Assembly: GCA_032988165.1 (NCBI GenBank)
Contig: JANTQF010000116.1
Location: 1-64,000 of the forward strand
DNA length: 64,000 bases
Source: Emmonsiellopsis sp. PD_33
Taxonomy: Eukaryota; Ascomycota; Eurotiomycetes; Onygenales; Ajellomycetaceae
Direction of reading: 5' to 3'
In this document: one piece after another, positions 46,301 to 56,423 of the stretch
Position numbering within the stretch: the stretch's first letter is position 1
Layout: the number at the start of each line of letters is the position of its first letter
The notes under the pieces: model-generated
The model's input: the letters and a program-made list of their open reading frames with translations, nothing else
What the model was told of the DNA's origin: nothing
Databases searched by the model: none
Translations under genes and position numbers: made by a program

Positions 46301-47491
46301 GGGACATCAGGAACCTGTAACTAGACAAAAATCCAGGTACGCAAATACTCCTCTGTTGCACCCAAGTATCTGTGTATATTAAACGGTGCGATATCTGCAC
46401 TACACAACCCATAACAGCCATAGTAATTAATAGTTCCCGCAGACCACCCGCAGCCCTGACCACCTGTTCGTCTGTTTCGTCTATTTGTTTCGGAACAAAC
46501 CAGAAGCACTGATGACCCAATATGCACCAATTGCCAATCAATTTGCGAAACCAAGCATAAATCTAAAGAAAAGAAAAAAAAACCTGCCCCCTGCACTGTG
46601 ACTGGGACTGGGACTGGGCTGATATTAACTAACTGCAGTCCAGCCCCCCTCTCCCTCCTGAAATAAACCTACCTATGCATGTCATTCTCCAGCCATGGTT
46701 GAATACTGGATGCAAAAAGGTGCGGGTGGGCCAGCTCAAGTGGTATGATGTGTATAGATCCGTGCAGGTGTGTGGGTGGCAATTATTGTGCTCAATTTAT
46801 AGATGATGCATGGCATGTTTCAGTTAATGATGATAGATTGCAGGGGGGTTTGTTGTACAGTTCTTAATGCATGGGATGAGGGATTTTGTTGCGGATGATA
46901 GTGTGAGTAGGTTGATAGTAATAGGAGTGATAGGGATAGGAATAGGATATGGTCTAATGAGGGGGAAGGTATTTAATTACTTGAGAGTTTATATACTGAT
47001 TAGTTTAATTGTTGTAATAGTAGATATAAAGGATTCATTGCAGCATTTTATAGCTGGTGGATAACTACGTCCCTGGTTAACTGATCCTAAAGTCCGAGAC
47101 CACTTCTAAAACTCAACATGGGACGAAACCCAGCACGCAAAATGTCTGGTATATTTAAGATTGAACGGCTTGAGCTAGGATGCTTGGGTTGTTTGGAACA
47201 AGTCGGAGGTCGCTGCGCGATATGTAAAAGCAGACAGGCTGCGCATTTAACTTACCCTGGCGATGAAATGTCTCTCTGCCTCAGCCGCGAAGCGGTCCCT
47301 TTGCGGCCTCGCATTGCTTCCCCAGACATCCAGCTCCAGCTCGCGGTCTGTAACGCTTTTGAACACAAGATATATTTATAATCCTCATCTCAAACCAAGA
47401 CAAGAATCCAGAATAAAGACAGCCTGCCCAAGGTTTACTGTCTTTTATTTGTATTAACATAGCCGCTTTCGCTGTTGTGTTCCGTCCCAAC
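43334..47491. other. Gene-poor accessory DNA
   Basis: Mixed composition with AT-rich patches (44040-44300) and AGCT/CTAGC-rich palindromic DNA near 45060-45090. Short open frames at 45747-45968, 46867-47064 and 47118-47381 (plus) and 45946-46197 (minus) show no recognisable domain. I would treat them as remnants or chance. The 47.1-47.4 kb stretch could be the leader of the next gene. Confidence 0.45.
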
Positions 47492-48528
47492 ATGATCAGC
47501 ATCGCGGGCATTGATCAGGAGAGATGGGGCATTCTAAAGAGCGTGCTGTCCATAGTTATGCACAGCGATACCGCGAAGGACGTGCTGGCGCAGGTTATTG
47601 ATGGCCTTCCCACAAAGGCAACGTACGAGCTCACCATAACCCATCGGTTTGATTTGCTTTCCCGATCCAAGCCATCCCAAGACACAAGGGATCTATCTCA
47701 ACAGTTCTGTTATTCCCTGGAGACACTAGATAATCTGAGGTTGAATCCAAAGGTTGTGATGTCCATGGCAGCACTTCATTGAACACAGTTAACACATTGC
47801 AGGTTGCTCAGCTATATCAAGATTCTCAACTATTTTCATCGACATTCAGCATGCATCTCTTGGAGCTGGTTGCGATGGCAGTACATGATATGGCAGGGAA
47901 CCTGTATGCTGCATTCCATCCTCAGGGGGAACCTTGCAGTGCAGAAGCTGCCACACAACCCTTTCAGCCAAAGGATCTGATATCTTTGTCCACATGGTAC
48001 TATGCAACGCCTGATCGTTACCCGCGTGGGTTTCTAGATGTGGTCGGCTATTGGGCGGAAACACACATATTTGGCGGTGTTGTAGTATTTGATCGAGGGT
48101 CTGAAGAAGGGGCAAGACGGGTGTGTATAAACCTCAGAACCCCTATGACAATGCGTTTGACAAGAGGTGCCAATCGCGAACGCGAGTAGCACCATAATGC
48201 CGGGTTTCTGATTTTGTATGTACATACTAATCAGGGTTTACTTCAGTGCCACGGGGCATATATCCATCCTCCGCGCCCTGACCTCCAGTTGTTCCAGCTC
48301 TCTGAAAGCCAGCTCGAACAATTCTGCCGACTTGGGTCCCAAGACGAGCGAGATGGGAGGCAGATTACTGTTCCTTTCGTCTGCAAACCCGAAGCTAGGA
48401 AAATCGACCACTATCTTGCTTTTAGGGACCTGAATATCTACCGTGATCGATATGAGCGGCGAATAGACCCAACTCCCCGTTGGGGGCCTTGTGTGGTACG
48501 TCTCGAGGACCACCCGGAACTCCGATAA
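47492..48528 (+). CDS. Hypothetical protein, three exons
   Basis: Three exons (47492-47752, 47803-48120, 48247-48528) join in phase 0 to 286 residues. The first intron has GTTGTG...TTGCAG ends; the second has GTGTGT...CTTCAG with a branch-like TACTAAT. The middle is the most protein-like part: LSTWYYATPDRYPRGFLDVV then GYWAETHIFGGVVVFDRGSE. The last exon gives CHGAYIHPPRPDLQLFQLSE, and near the end come FRDLNIYRDRYERR and RWGPCVVRLEDHPEL. The order of these blocks resembles hypothetical proteins I recall from Onygenales and Aspergilli, function unknown. No signal peptide or membrane segment. It sits among decayed elements but has no internal stop after splicing. The start is the first ATG in the frame; an upstream exon is possible. 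Confidence 0.65.
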
Positions 48529-49475
48529 TTTAACAGACTGGCCAAGGAGGGATTCGGGCCGAAGTGATTCATTGGCGACGAGAGGGCGTTTGAGCATGAA
48601 TATATCGACTCAGATGATAATTCGTCGACTGTTTTGGTGGGAACCCACCCACCAAGCGGATGAAATCGAGGCGCACCTGTGGCGGTGGAAAAGAACAAGC
48701 AGAAGTTAGTTAACTGATCGTTTTGAAAAAGGGATCCTACCCACTGGTGGTGAACATGCCAGTCAAGGAACGGTGCTCTGACCAGAAGATTGATAAATGT
48801 CATACCACTTTTGATGAACTTTGTGTTGGTGCGCTCTCCCCATTCTTCACCCCAAAATATAAATATATCTCTGGATTTCCTTTAAATGGTGCATGTGTGA
48901 GAATATAAGGGGTAACTAGTACACTATATGAGGTCACTATCTTTTATTTTAAGATATATAGATTTTTCCTATGTTTTTCTTATACAGTAATATCTTCTGA
49001 TCATTTCAGTAGTTTTATATACTACTTATTTTACTAGATTTTTTTATTTTTACAATCTCTAGAGTTCTTAATATATTTCTATATCTAATATACTAATACT
49101 ATAGTGTGATTATATAGATCTCTATTCTTATACATAGAATCTTAGAAATCTCAGCTAGCTACTAAAATAAATAAGACTCCTTTAATGCCTTAAATAGCAT
49201 TATGAAGTTTAGAATCATAAAAAACATCACATATATCAATATCTTTCTCAGGGGGTCCATAATTGTATTATACATCTCAATGATACTAGGCTACATATAG
49301 ATCTTTAGATCCTTCTTGAAAACATCACAGATGTGGAGAAAGGAGGCTTGGTACTCCTTATTAGAGAGCCCAGAAAGGAAGGTAGGACTTCAGCAGCTAT
49401 TATTAAAAAGGGTGGGATAGATTCCCCAATCTGCTCCATATCAAGGGTGCTGTCTCTAACCACCCAGGTGGATGA
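48529..49475. other. AT-rich, probably RIP-affected DNA
   Basis: 48900-49330 is strongly AT-rich with TA-rich words (tatata, ttatat, ctagat) and no open frame. It looks like a mutated repeat, but I found no clear terminal inverted repeats or target duplication. 48529-48900 is ordinary sequence, the 3' flank of the hypothetical gene. Confidence 0.5.
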
Positions 49476-50447
49476 CTACTTGGTGTGCTTGAGAAACAGC
49501 ATTTGGATAATTTTAGGGACAATGTTGAGTGCGTCGCTTAACGGCATGTCTCCGTCTTTCAATCGTGCACGAAAGAATGAGGGGCGTAGGAGATGTAATG
49601 GCATATTGTCTTCGTCTATGGATGCTGCTGCAAATTCACTTCGGATTACCCCAGGGTCGAGGGCCTTTTTCTGCTTCTTAGCTTCGTCGTCGGAGTTCTC
49701 TTCGTTGTCTGTTGCAGGTTCACGGCTGTCTTGCTTATCCCACACATCACATTCAAGAATCCAAGCAAGTCGCCGACTTTATTGATCGCGGGGGTTAGTT
49801 AGGGTTAGAGTTAGGTATGATGGCTGTTAGCAACTCTGCTAATCCGTCTGGATTGATGGTCGTATCTCTGATATTTGGGTCCGACGTTTGTTCTTTTTGA
49901 ATGATGGTATAGTTTGAGCGTTAACGCTCCACGGAAGAATTTTTGGAATTCTTCGATCCAGACGTTGATGATGTTGGCGGGGCACAGGATCAGGGTGGGT
50001 TTTGTAACTAATTGTCGTGTATTTCGGGGCTAGGTAGGTCAATAGGAGCATTTGGATTGTCTTACCTAGACCACACCCATCGGCAAGCTCCCCTCCGCGG
50101 ATGGGTGACTGCTCCCGGTGCAACGTGAATGCGCGGCCCATGGCCTGCCATCCATTTAATGTCAGTGATTTGGTTTCCGACAACTGGAATGTTGGGTCAT
50201 TGGGCTCTATCCCTAAAAATTGACAGGCTTCAAAGTAATCAGGTTCCAGTGCCGACGCCTCCATTAAGAGCTTCTCGGTAAGTTTATCAACCTGAGGGTC
50301 CATGTCGACTGTTTTGTTGATGATGTTTTTCATCGATGACCGTAGTTCCGTGTGGGGGTTGGTCAACTCTTCACTTTGAATACTAGTAATCACCTTGCTG
50401 CCCAGGAAATCCAAGAGTCCATGCTGTAGCTTGGTGGTAAATTGCGC
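49476..50447 (-). pseudogene. SNF2-family helicase remnant
   Basis: The right part reads LDFLGSKV..., then LTLNGWQAMGRAFTLHREQS, GGELADGCGLGKTIQMLLLT (motif I, GKT) and, after a one-base frame change near 50005-50015, LVTKPTLILCPANIINVWIE and EFQKFFRGALTLKLYHHSKR. This is the start of a SNF2 ATPase domain. The left part (49476-49745) resumes with IRSEFAAASIDEDNMPLHLL and RPSFFRARLKDGDMPLSDAL, as in later parts of fungal SNF2 proteins. The DEAH box and the rest of both RecA lobes are missing between them. Frameshift plus internal deletion argue for a pseudogene. A GT-AG splice (50009-50066) could restore frame but would remove the GKT lysine. Original function unknown (Rad5-like class is a guess). 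Confidence 0.7.
49791..49815 (+). repeat. Short degenerate telomere-like (TTAGGG) stretch
   Basis: The plus strand reads ggggttagttagggttagag then ttagg: four TTAGG(G)-like units with spacing errors. It lies between the two halves of the SNF2 remnant. It is short enough to be chance. Confidence 0.45.
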
Positions 50448-50707
50448 GCGCTTCCAGGTTTACAGAAGACAATTATTGTGGGACTTCAGGTCTCTGAGGA
50501 AGAATTCACCTGCTGATGATAAGTGATTGATGTCCATATCCCCCCTATATGACTCATAACAAAATCATGAACCCCATTTCAAATGCTGCTGGGAAATTTT
50601 AGAAGCTTAGGATCATTGGGTAAGGATTGAGAGCAATCACAATACATTTTGTCTGGATTTTGAATTTCAACTTGTAAAGTTGTGAATGTGTCTTTGGCAC
50701 CATACTG

Positions 50708-50986
50708 CTAAAAGAAGGCAAGGATGGCATTTGCAGCTGCTCTCCAGATGTCTGGGGTTTCATTTTCAGTTGTTATAACCAGAGTACTATCTATCCCAGT
50801 GGACTCATCATATTGAGGGTAGCAATATTCAAGGTGAGCCCTACTCAGAGAAACACCATAACCTTCAAGGGTTGAGCGGAGCAAAGGTTGCACATGGAGG
50901 TCATAGATGTCGACAAGGTCTGATGGACTCCGGCCGCTTTGAATGGGAAATGTCATGAAGATCCCAGTTGCAGTTTTGGGGCCCAA
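50708..50986 (-). pseudogene. Isolated fragment of a fungal hypothetical protein family
   Basis: About 92 codons with protein-like composition: LGPKTATGIFMTFPIQSGRS, then PSDLVDIYDLHVQPLLRSTL, EGYGVSLSRAHLEYCYPQY and NAILAFF before a stop. No ATG opens the frame and no acceptable neighbouring exon was found, so I read it as a remnant rather than a gene. The style (a domain of alternating strands and helices ending WRAAANAIL) resembles N-terminal segments of lineage-specific hypothetical proteins in Onygenales, from memory only. It could be a separated N-terminus related to the gene at 52993-54622, but nothing joins them. Confidence 0.45.
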
Positions 50987-52992
50987 CAGGAGGCGACGTT
51001 CGGTAGCATGACAGCTTGGATTGGGTTCTCGAATAGTTCGTCGTCATATACTAGAAAATTCCAGGATAAGTAGTGCACCGTTAACAGTTATCAGAATTTT
51101 GTGGACCGGTACACCTTCTCCTGCCGTCCTGAGTGAGGGGTGTATTGATTGCGACAGTAGTTGTTAAATTGAATATTTGACCGCTTTTGTTGTTGAATCT
51201 GCCGTCTTCCTTTGGCGGAGGCGCGTCGTGTGCCTTTTTGGAAATTTTGGTTTTTGTCATCCGTTCGGTTTTGGAAATATGGTCATTCATTTCTGCTATA
51301 CGTCGGTCATTTCCGCGTCGGAATGATTGGTCCTTCCCATAGGGCATTCAATCAACTCGTGTGGAGCGCCACACTTGTTGGTGGTATAAAAGTATGTCTG
51401 GCCAAGAAGATATATGTGCTCCGTGTTTAAATGCAAATATTTTTCAGGTCCCTGTCTGCCTAGGGGGGTAATGAGGCGGCTATGAATAGAAGGTAATTCA
51501 TTAGCTGTCTAGAGAAACATAAAAATAGAATGTGATATAGAACCTACTAGTACATATGCTGTACACTTTTGATATTCATGGCTAGAATACCCTTTGTATT
51601 CAGAAAGATATTGATGGGATCCGATGGCAATCTGTGCCGGCATATATCAGGCAATTCTTGCTCCTCTGGTTCAGCACTCGTCAAATGATAGTCGTTGCGC
51701 CATCATGTAGGTACTGGACCACTTGCACCTCTTCGGTTATGCCTGCTTCCCTGAGAGGCCTATCTTTGTATTGCAGTAGTCTGAGATTGAGACCTCTTTA
51801 CGTCTGTCGAACCTGTATCTGAGACGTGAGGCTGGTTATCGTGATTTCCTGGGTAGCCAGGGGCACAGTTGTATTTGGATTGCCCCTTATAGGATGTGTT
51901 TGAAAGTTCTCATCGTTTAGTAATAATGCTCTTTGTGCATGCGATTAATGGAAATTCCAAGCACTATCTTGACTTCACCGTGAGAATCCTTTAATCATCA
52001 ATGATAGTTCTGTTCCAGTTTTTGCTTGGCTCTCTGGTAAGCCAATCTGTAAGTATAGAACACCTGGCCATTTTTTATCCCGTTGAGCTGGGAAAGTTTC
52101 CGGTTTATATGCATGATCAGGGGCTTTTTTCTGGTGGTTCTCTCCACAATCCAGACAGACAGATAGAGTCTTAGGATCCGGTAGTCACAAGGTCTCTTCT
52201 GCATCCTCCCGATTTGATAGTCTTTATATGAGTTTGCTGGGATTGTGAAATTAGGATTCACCCTGAAGACCACATGTATGAGCAGCTTCTGCAGTGAGTC
52301 AGCAATGGTTGTTGAGGGTACTTGACACAGCCGGGCACATTGTGACGTCGGTATTTGCGAATTCAACAGAAAGCAGCTTGATACTGCGAGTCGTCAAGAG
52401 AGGCAAGGAAGTGCGGATGGCTGGGTTTGTAGGTCTTGCGTTGCCATACAAAGGGGAGGGGGGTAGGGTCTTGCGTGGGGTATCAGCCCCCATACGTCCA
52501 CTGCTGGAACTGGCCGGCTATTTGAGTACTATCTGCACCCACACCAATCCTTCTTTCTAATCCATTAGCAGCTCTCCCGATAAATAAAAGTAAGTATATT
52601 AGCTGATATATCAATCAGAGAGGATTAATGGTAAGCTGGCCCGCCCGGGCATCATCGTTGCAAGGATGCAGCGGCCATCCCTTTTATGCCTCTGTGAAAC
52701 TTTTTGGCACGCCATTTCGTCTCTCAAGATATGCCGCGAGCGGTTCCGGCGTTGTCTAACCATCTTCCAGAAAACCGTTATAATGAACATGAGCAGCAAT
52801 GGGCTGGAAATTGTCGGCATGAGGCTGAATTGGATGGAGACAAGCTTGTAAATAGTTACTAGTTGCCAACCTCGCCAAGCAGTGCTTCTATACCATTGCC
52901 ATAGCGGCGATAGTTGGAAGCTGCACCTCCGCTTGAGATCTATTATTCGCAGATGAATAGACATTTGGATTCCTGACAAGAGCCCCCTCCCT
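50987..52992. other. Accessory DNA without a clear gene
   Basis: Open frames at 51081-51347 and 51998-52366 (minus) and 52294-52560 (plus) lack recognisable domains. The 122-codon frame at 51998-52366 is basic and could be a fragment. A minus frame at 52611-53078 overlaps the 3' end of the next gene in another phase and ends in Arg/Lys-rich sequence; I do not call it. Confidence 0.4.
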
Positions 52993-54622
52993 TTAATGCC
53001 TTTGCTTTGATGAGCTGTCAGCATGGTGTCGAACTTGGATCGTCGACTGCGTGATTTCGCGAGGCAAGAAAAATCCACCCTTTACAACAGCCATTTCCCT
53101 ACCCCCATCCAGATCATATTGCCGAAGCCCCGTCTGGAAGTTTTGAAAGACAACAGCCTTTGCAGACTGAGCGGATGGTTCTCCAAAGCAAAGAAGTGAG
53201 CCAGACCATCCAGATGCCTGATCAACATCATCTTTGCTTCGCCAGAGAAGGGCAATACTTTGGCTAAGACTGGCTTGATCCCATGAGTATTGAGATCCAA
53301 GCAAAACAGAGCGTCGCACCGCTGATGTTCCTTTAGGGCCTTTGATTATCCCCCATTTATCTGTGGATGGACTCATGCGTACGGCGTAGAGCCTGGCACC
53401 ATCGCGTATTTCAGAGTATTTTGCCCATTCCTCCACTGTAGGGTAATCCATCGGGCTCTCTATATCTGGGAGTTGTGGATCGGATACTAGGCAGAGGTCG
53501 TGCGAGTAGCCTGCTGGATACGGCAGGATACCGCTTGGCCTGTCATATGTGTGCATAATGGTTCCGATCTAGAAGGATAGTCAGTGTACATGATCCGATA
53601 GGTCATTGCGGGGATATTGCGTACCTTTTCTTTTGCGTTAAGCATCCAGACAGTTCTCCCTATCGGTGAGTTCGAGGAACGTTCTTGGAACATGCCGTAC
53701 ATAGGACCTTCTCGGTCTGATTGGAGGGTGCAGTATCGACTTAGCTGCTCTTTGGCGTATATAAGCCAATCCGCGATTCGATAAAACAACGCAGGGAGAG
53801 CTGGCGTCTTGATAAATGTATGCGTCACTGTTGTAAGAACTGTTTGGCCTCCGGGAAGTTTTAATTTAATGCCTAAACACGCTGCTCTGTCACCACCAGC
53901 AGGAGAGTCTCCAAGTGAGACATCTGAACAAATTGGGTCATCTGTAAGGTCGAAACCTGCAACATCAAGTAGGGCAATCAAGCCACCGATCTCATGAGGT
54001 CTTCCCCTAGCCTCAGTGTTTCTGAGATCTCCCATGTTTCGGAATAGAATAACTATAAACCCAGCAATGAGCACTTGAGCCCCAACAGCCCTTGGAAACA
54101 ATTCCCTGAGCGAGTCAAGATCCCGTGCCGTTAATATCTTCCTAGGATTAATTTCTCTTGTAAATAACCTCTCAATCGCCAGAGAAGAATAGGGAGTCGG
54201 AATTGTAATGTCGCTCCGATGGCCACAAGGGATTAGGTGGACATCTCTTCCTGCAACTTCTACATCTGATGTGGCGATGGAAACGGCCCAGATAGCGGGT
54301 CCGAATGGCGATTCGATGACCCAGACTATGGGCACAGATGCAAGCGAGGGGTGGTACGTTCGTAGCAGGCTCTCATTCTGTGTATTAACATTAGTCTCCA
54401 CGAGCGCTCTTGTCGCTGCGGCATCAGGGGCACCCCATTCGCTCGACGTGGTTTCTGAGTGAACGTTAATAAATGACTTGACATTTTCGACATGGCATGG
54501 GGTTGTGCAAGCATACTCTCAATATGACGAAAGTGGAACGAACGAGTGGTTGGCTGGGGATGCTCGTCAAGGTCCTGGTCCTCGAGCGGGATGTCTGGGT
54601 ACTTGAAGATTGGTTTCTCCAT
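52993..54622 (-). CDS. Hypothetical protein with a possible trypsin-fold (PA-clan) protease triad
   Basis: Three exons (54517-54622, 53625-54454, 52993-53568) join in phase to 503 residues. The start at 54622 gives MEKPIFKYPDIPLEDQDLDE, acidic as in relatives I recall. The body includes SVPIVWVIESPFGPAIWAVS, then GQTVLTTVTHTFIK with H247, GYSHDLCLVSD with D336, and QASGWSGSLLCFGEP with S434 in GWSGS. The order His, Asp, Ser and the local motifs (TxTHxF, hDLxL, GxSGS) mimic chymotrypsin-like peptidases (TAAHCx, DIALL, GDSGG). No signal peptide is visible, so it would act inside the cell. The domain assignment is my inference; the family is lineage-specific and, to my knowledge, annotated only as hypothetical. 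No frame break after splicing. Confidence 0.7.
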
Positions 54623-55351
54623 CGAGTGGGAAGGACTGGGATACAAGGGCAGCAAATGTAGGATCGCAGACTGCAGTGATGATGCGTGGTGACTTGCAGA
54701 GTTGAATAGCAGAGTTGAGATTCACCCAGGCCAAAGTTCTTTCCCGATGACGTCGAACAGAGACCCCTGCCGTACCCCTGGATCCCGTGACTACCCGGCC
54801 AGCAACTTTAAATGAACCGCAAGACCCGGGAAATAAATAGGAGGAATCAGAAAAGCATAGATCCATATCTCCAGCCCCTTATAAGTTGATAATTTCGGAT
54901 GCTGGATTTTGGACATGGCTGAGGATATTTGTGGATAGGTACTAGTTAATGTAACTGTGCTATGCATGCAGCAGTTAATCAACTAAACTTCAATATATCA
55001 TACCAGCAATCTCTGCCGGTGAAAAGGCTTGATTCACATCAATGGATGGCACTGAGAGGTTCCTGTTGAATTGGTTAGTTGCCAATGACAGTTAACAATG
55101 TAGAATGTAATATCTTGTTCTGGGCTAATCAGTATATTAGAATAAAACCCCGAAAAAAGCCTTTAAAAATTCAACTTCCCGGGTTCCTCTGAGCTTTGCG
55201 TTTCTCAAATACCTTTTCCTTGCTCATGCTTGGCTAGCAGTAGAGCCATAAAATCAATAAAAGCCACCGACCTGATAAGCTAGTATCCCAGCAGTATTTG
55301 AACTGCGCTGCAAAGTAATTAAAAAGAACTTGAACAATAGAAACAACATTA
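54623..55351. other. Intergenic
   Basis: Promoter side of the protease-like gene and 3' flank of the zinc-finger gene, both on the minus strand. An open frame at 54567-54866 overlaps the first exon of the former in a different phase and is not supported. Nothing else seen. Confidence 0.5.
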
Positions 55352-56423
55352 TTAGAACGCAATAAGGTTCCGGCCCTGGAACACATTCCCAACCTGCCGC
55401 TGCACATTCTCAAACCTCATAAACGAGCACGTTTCACTCTCCAAGTGGCCGAACAATGCTGCCAATGAGACAAACTGCTTACCACACCTCTGGTTCACAT
55501 TCGGGCAATGATACACCTTTTGTTTGTGTGTGGGCGAGTTGAGATGCAGATTCAGGGAAGCGATAGTATTGAAATTCTTGTGGCAGATATAGCACTCCCA
55601 GTAGGTGCCGTTGTATGCACGGTTGGTAGCCTGGTAGGTGGCATTCTCTTCGTCGCGCCACCCGATCAGCTTGTTGGTGATGAAGCCGTTTGGATCACGC
55701 TCGCGAGCCATGCGGTAGATGGTTTCGCGATTGAGCTGGGGCGCGCGGGGGCAGGAGCCAGTCTCGAGATGGTGGGAGAGGCCACTGGCGGTAGTGTACT
55801 TTGCGCTGCAGAACGGGCAGATAATGGTCGAGCCACGGTGGATCTTCGAGTTGAGGTGCTGTAGGCAGGTATATTCGTAAACATCCAAGGCACTTTATAA
55901 AAGGGCGTGTAGGCTGTAGTAGAGATCTTACCATCTTCAGAGCGTTCTGGTTTATGAACCGCTTGTTGCAGGGCTTGCAATAATTCAGGTAATGTGCCTC
56001 CTGGACCATGTGCTGGTCCGCCGCAGCCTGGGACTTGAACGTCAAGCTGCAGACTTCGCATGGTATCTTCGGCGCCCAATGTCTCACACTATTCATATGT
56101 TGGCTGGCTGCGTTCTGGGTGTGGAATTTCTTCCCGCACGTCTCGCAGGGGATCTTAGGAGTCCAATGGCCCATGGTGTTCATATGTTGGTCGGCTGCGT
56201 GCTGAGAGCGAAACTCGCGGGTGCAAGTTTCGCATTCGAAGACCGGAGCCCAGTGGTTCATGCTATTCATGTGCTGGTTGCAAGCTCGCTTGGTATCGAA
56301 TTCCCGGCCACAGGTCTCGCACTCCGGCCAGTGGCCCATGTCGTCCATGTGGTCCTCGCAGTCATAGCCGGTCCAGAAGGTGGCCGTGCAGGTCTCGCAC
56401 TGATAGGTTTCGCACCCGTACAT
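55352..56423 (-). CDS. Nine-finger C2H2 protein with U1/JAZ-type finger spacing
   Basis: Two exons (55932-56423, 55352-55858) give 332 residues made almost entirely of zinc fingers. At least six fingers have C-x2-C-x12-H-x5-H, for example CETCTREFRSQHAADQH followed by MNTMGH. This is the spacing of matrin/U1/JAZ fingers that often bind double-stranded RNA, not the x3-4 spacing of typical DNA-binding C2H2 proteins. Fingers 1-5 are tandem units of about 28 residues with a recurring HWxPxxxCETC linker. Finger 6 is split by the intron. Two late fingers end in Cys (C-x2-C-x12-H-x5-C and a variant with a longer first loop). No nuclear signal or other domain is obvious. RNA binding is an inference. 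Confidence 0.85.

Noticed and set aside
48238..48597. 119-codon minus-strand frame over the third exon of the hypothetical gene
   Set aside because: It overlaps the better supported plus-strand exon, which joins in phase with two others; the antisense frame has no partner.
54567..54866. 99-codon minus frame before the protease-like gene
   Set aside because: It overlaps the first exon in another phase, has no splice link and no family resemblance.
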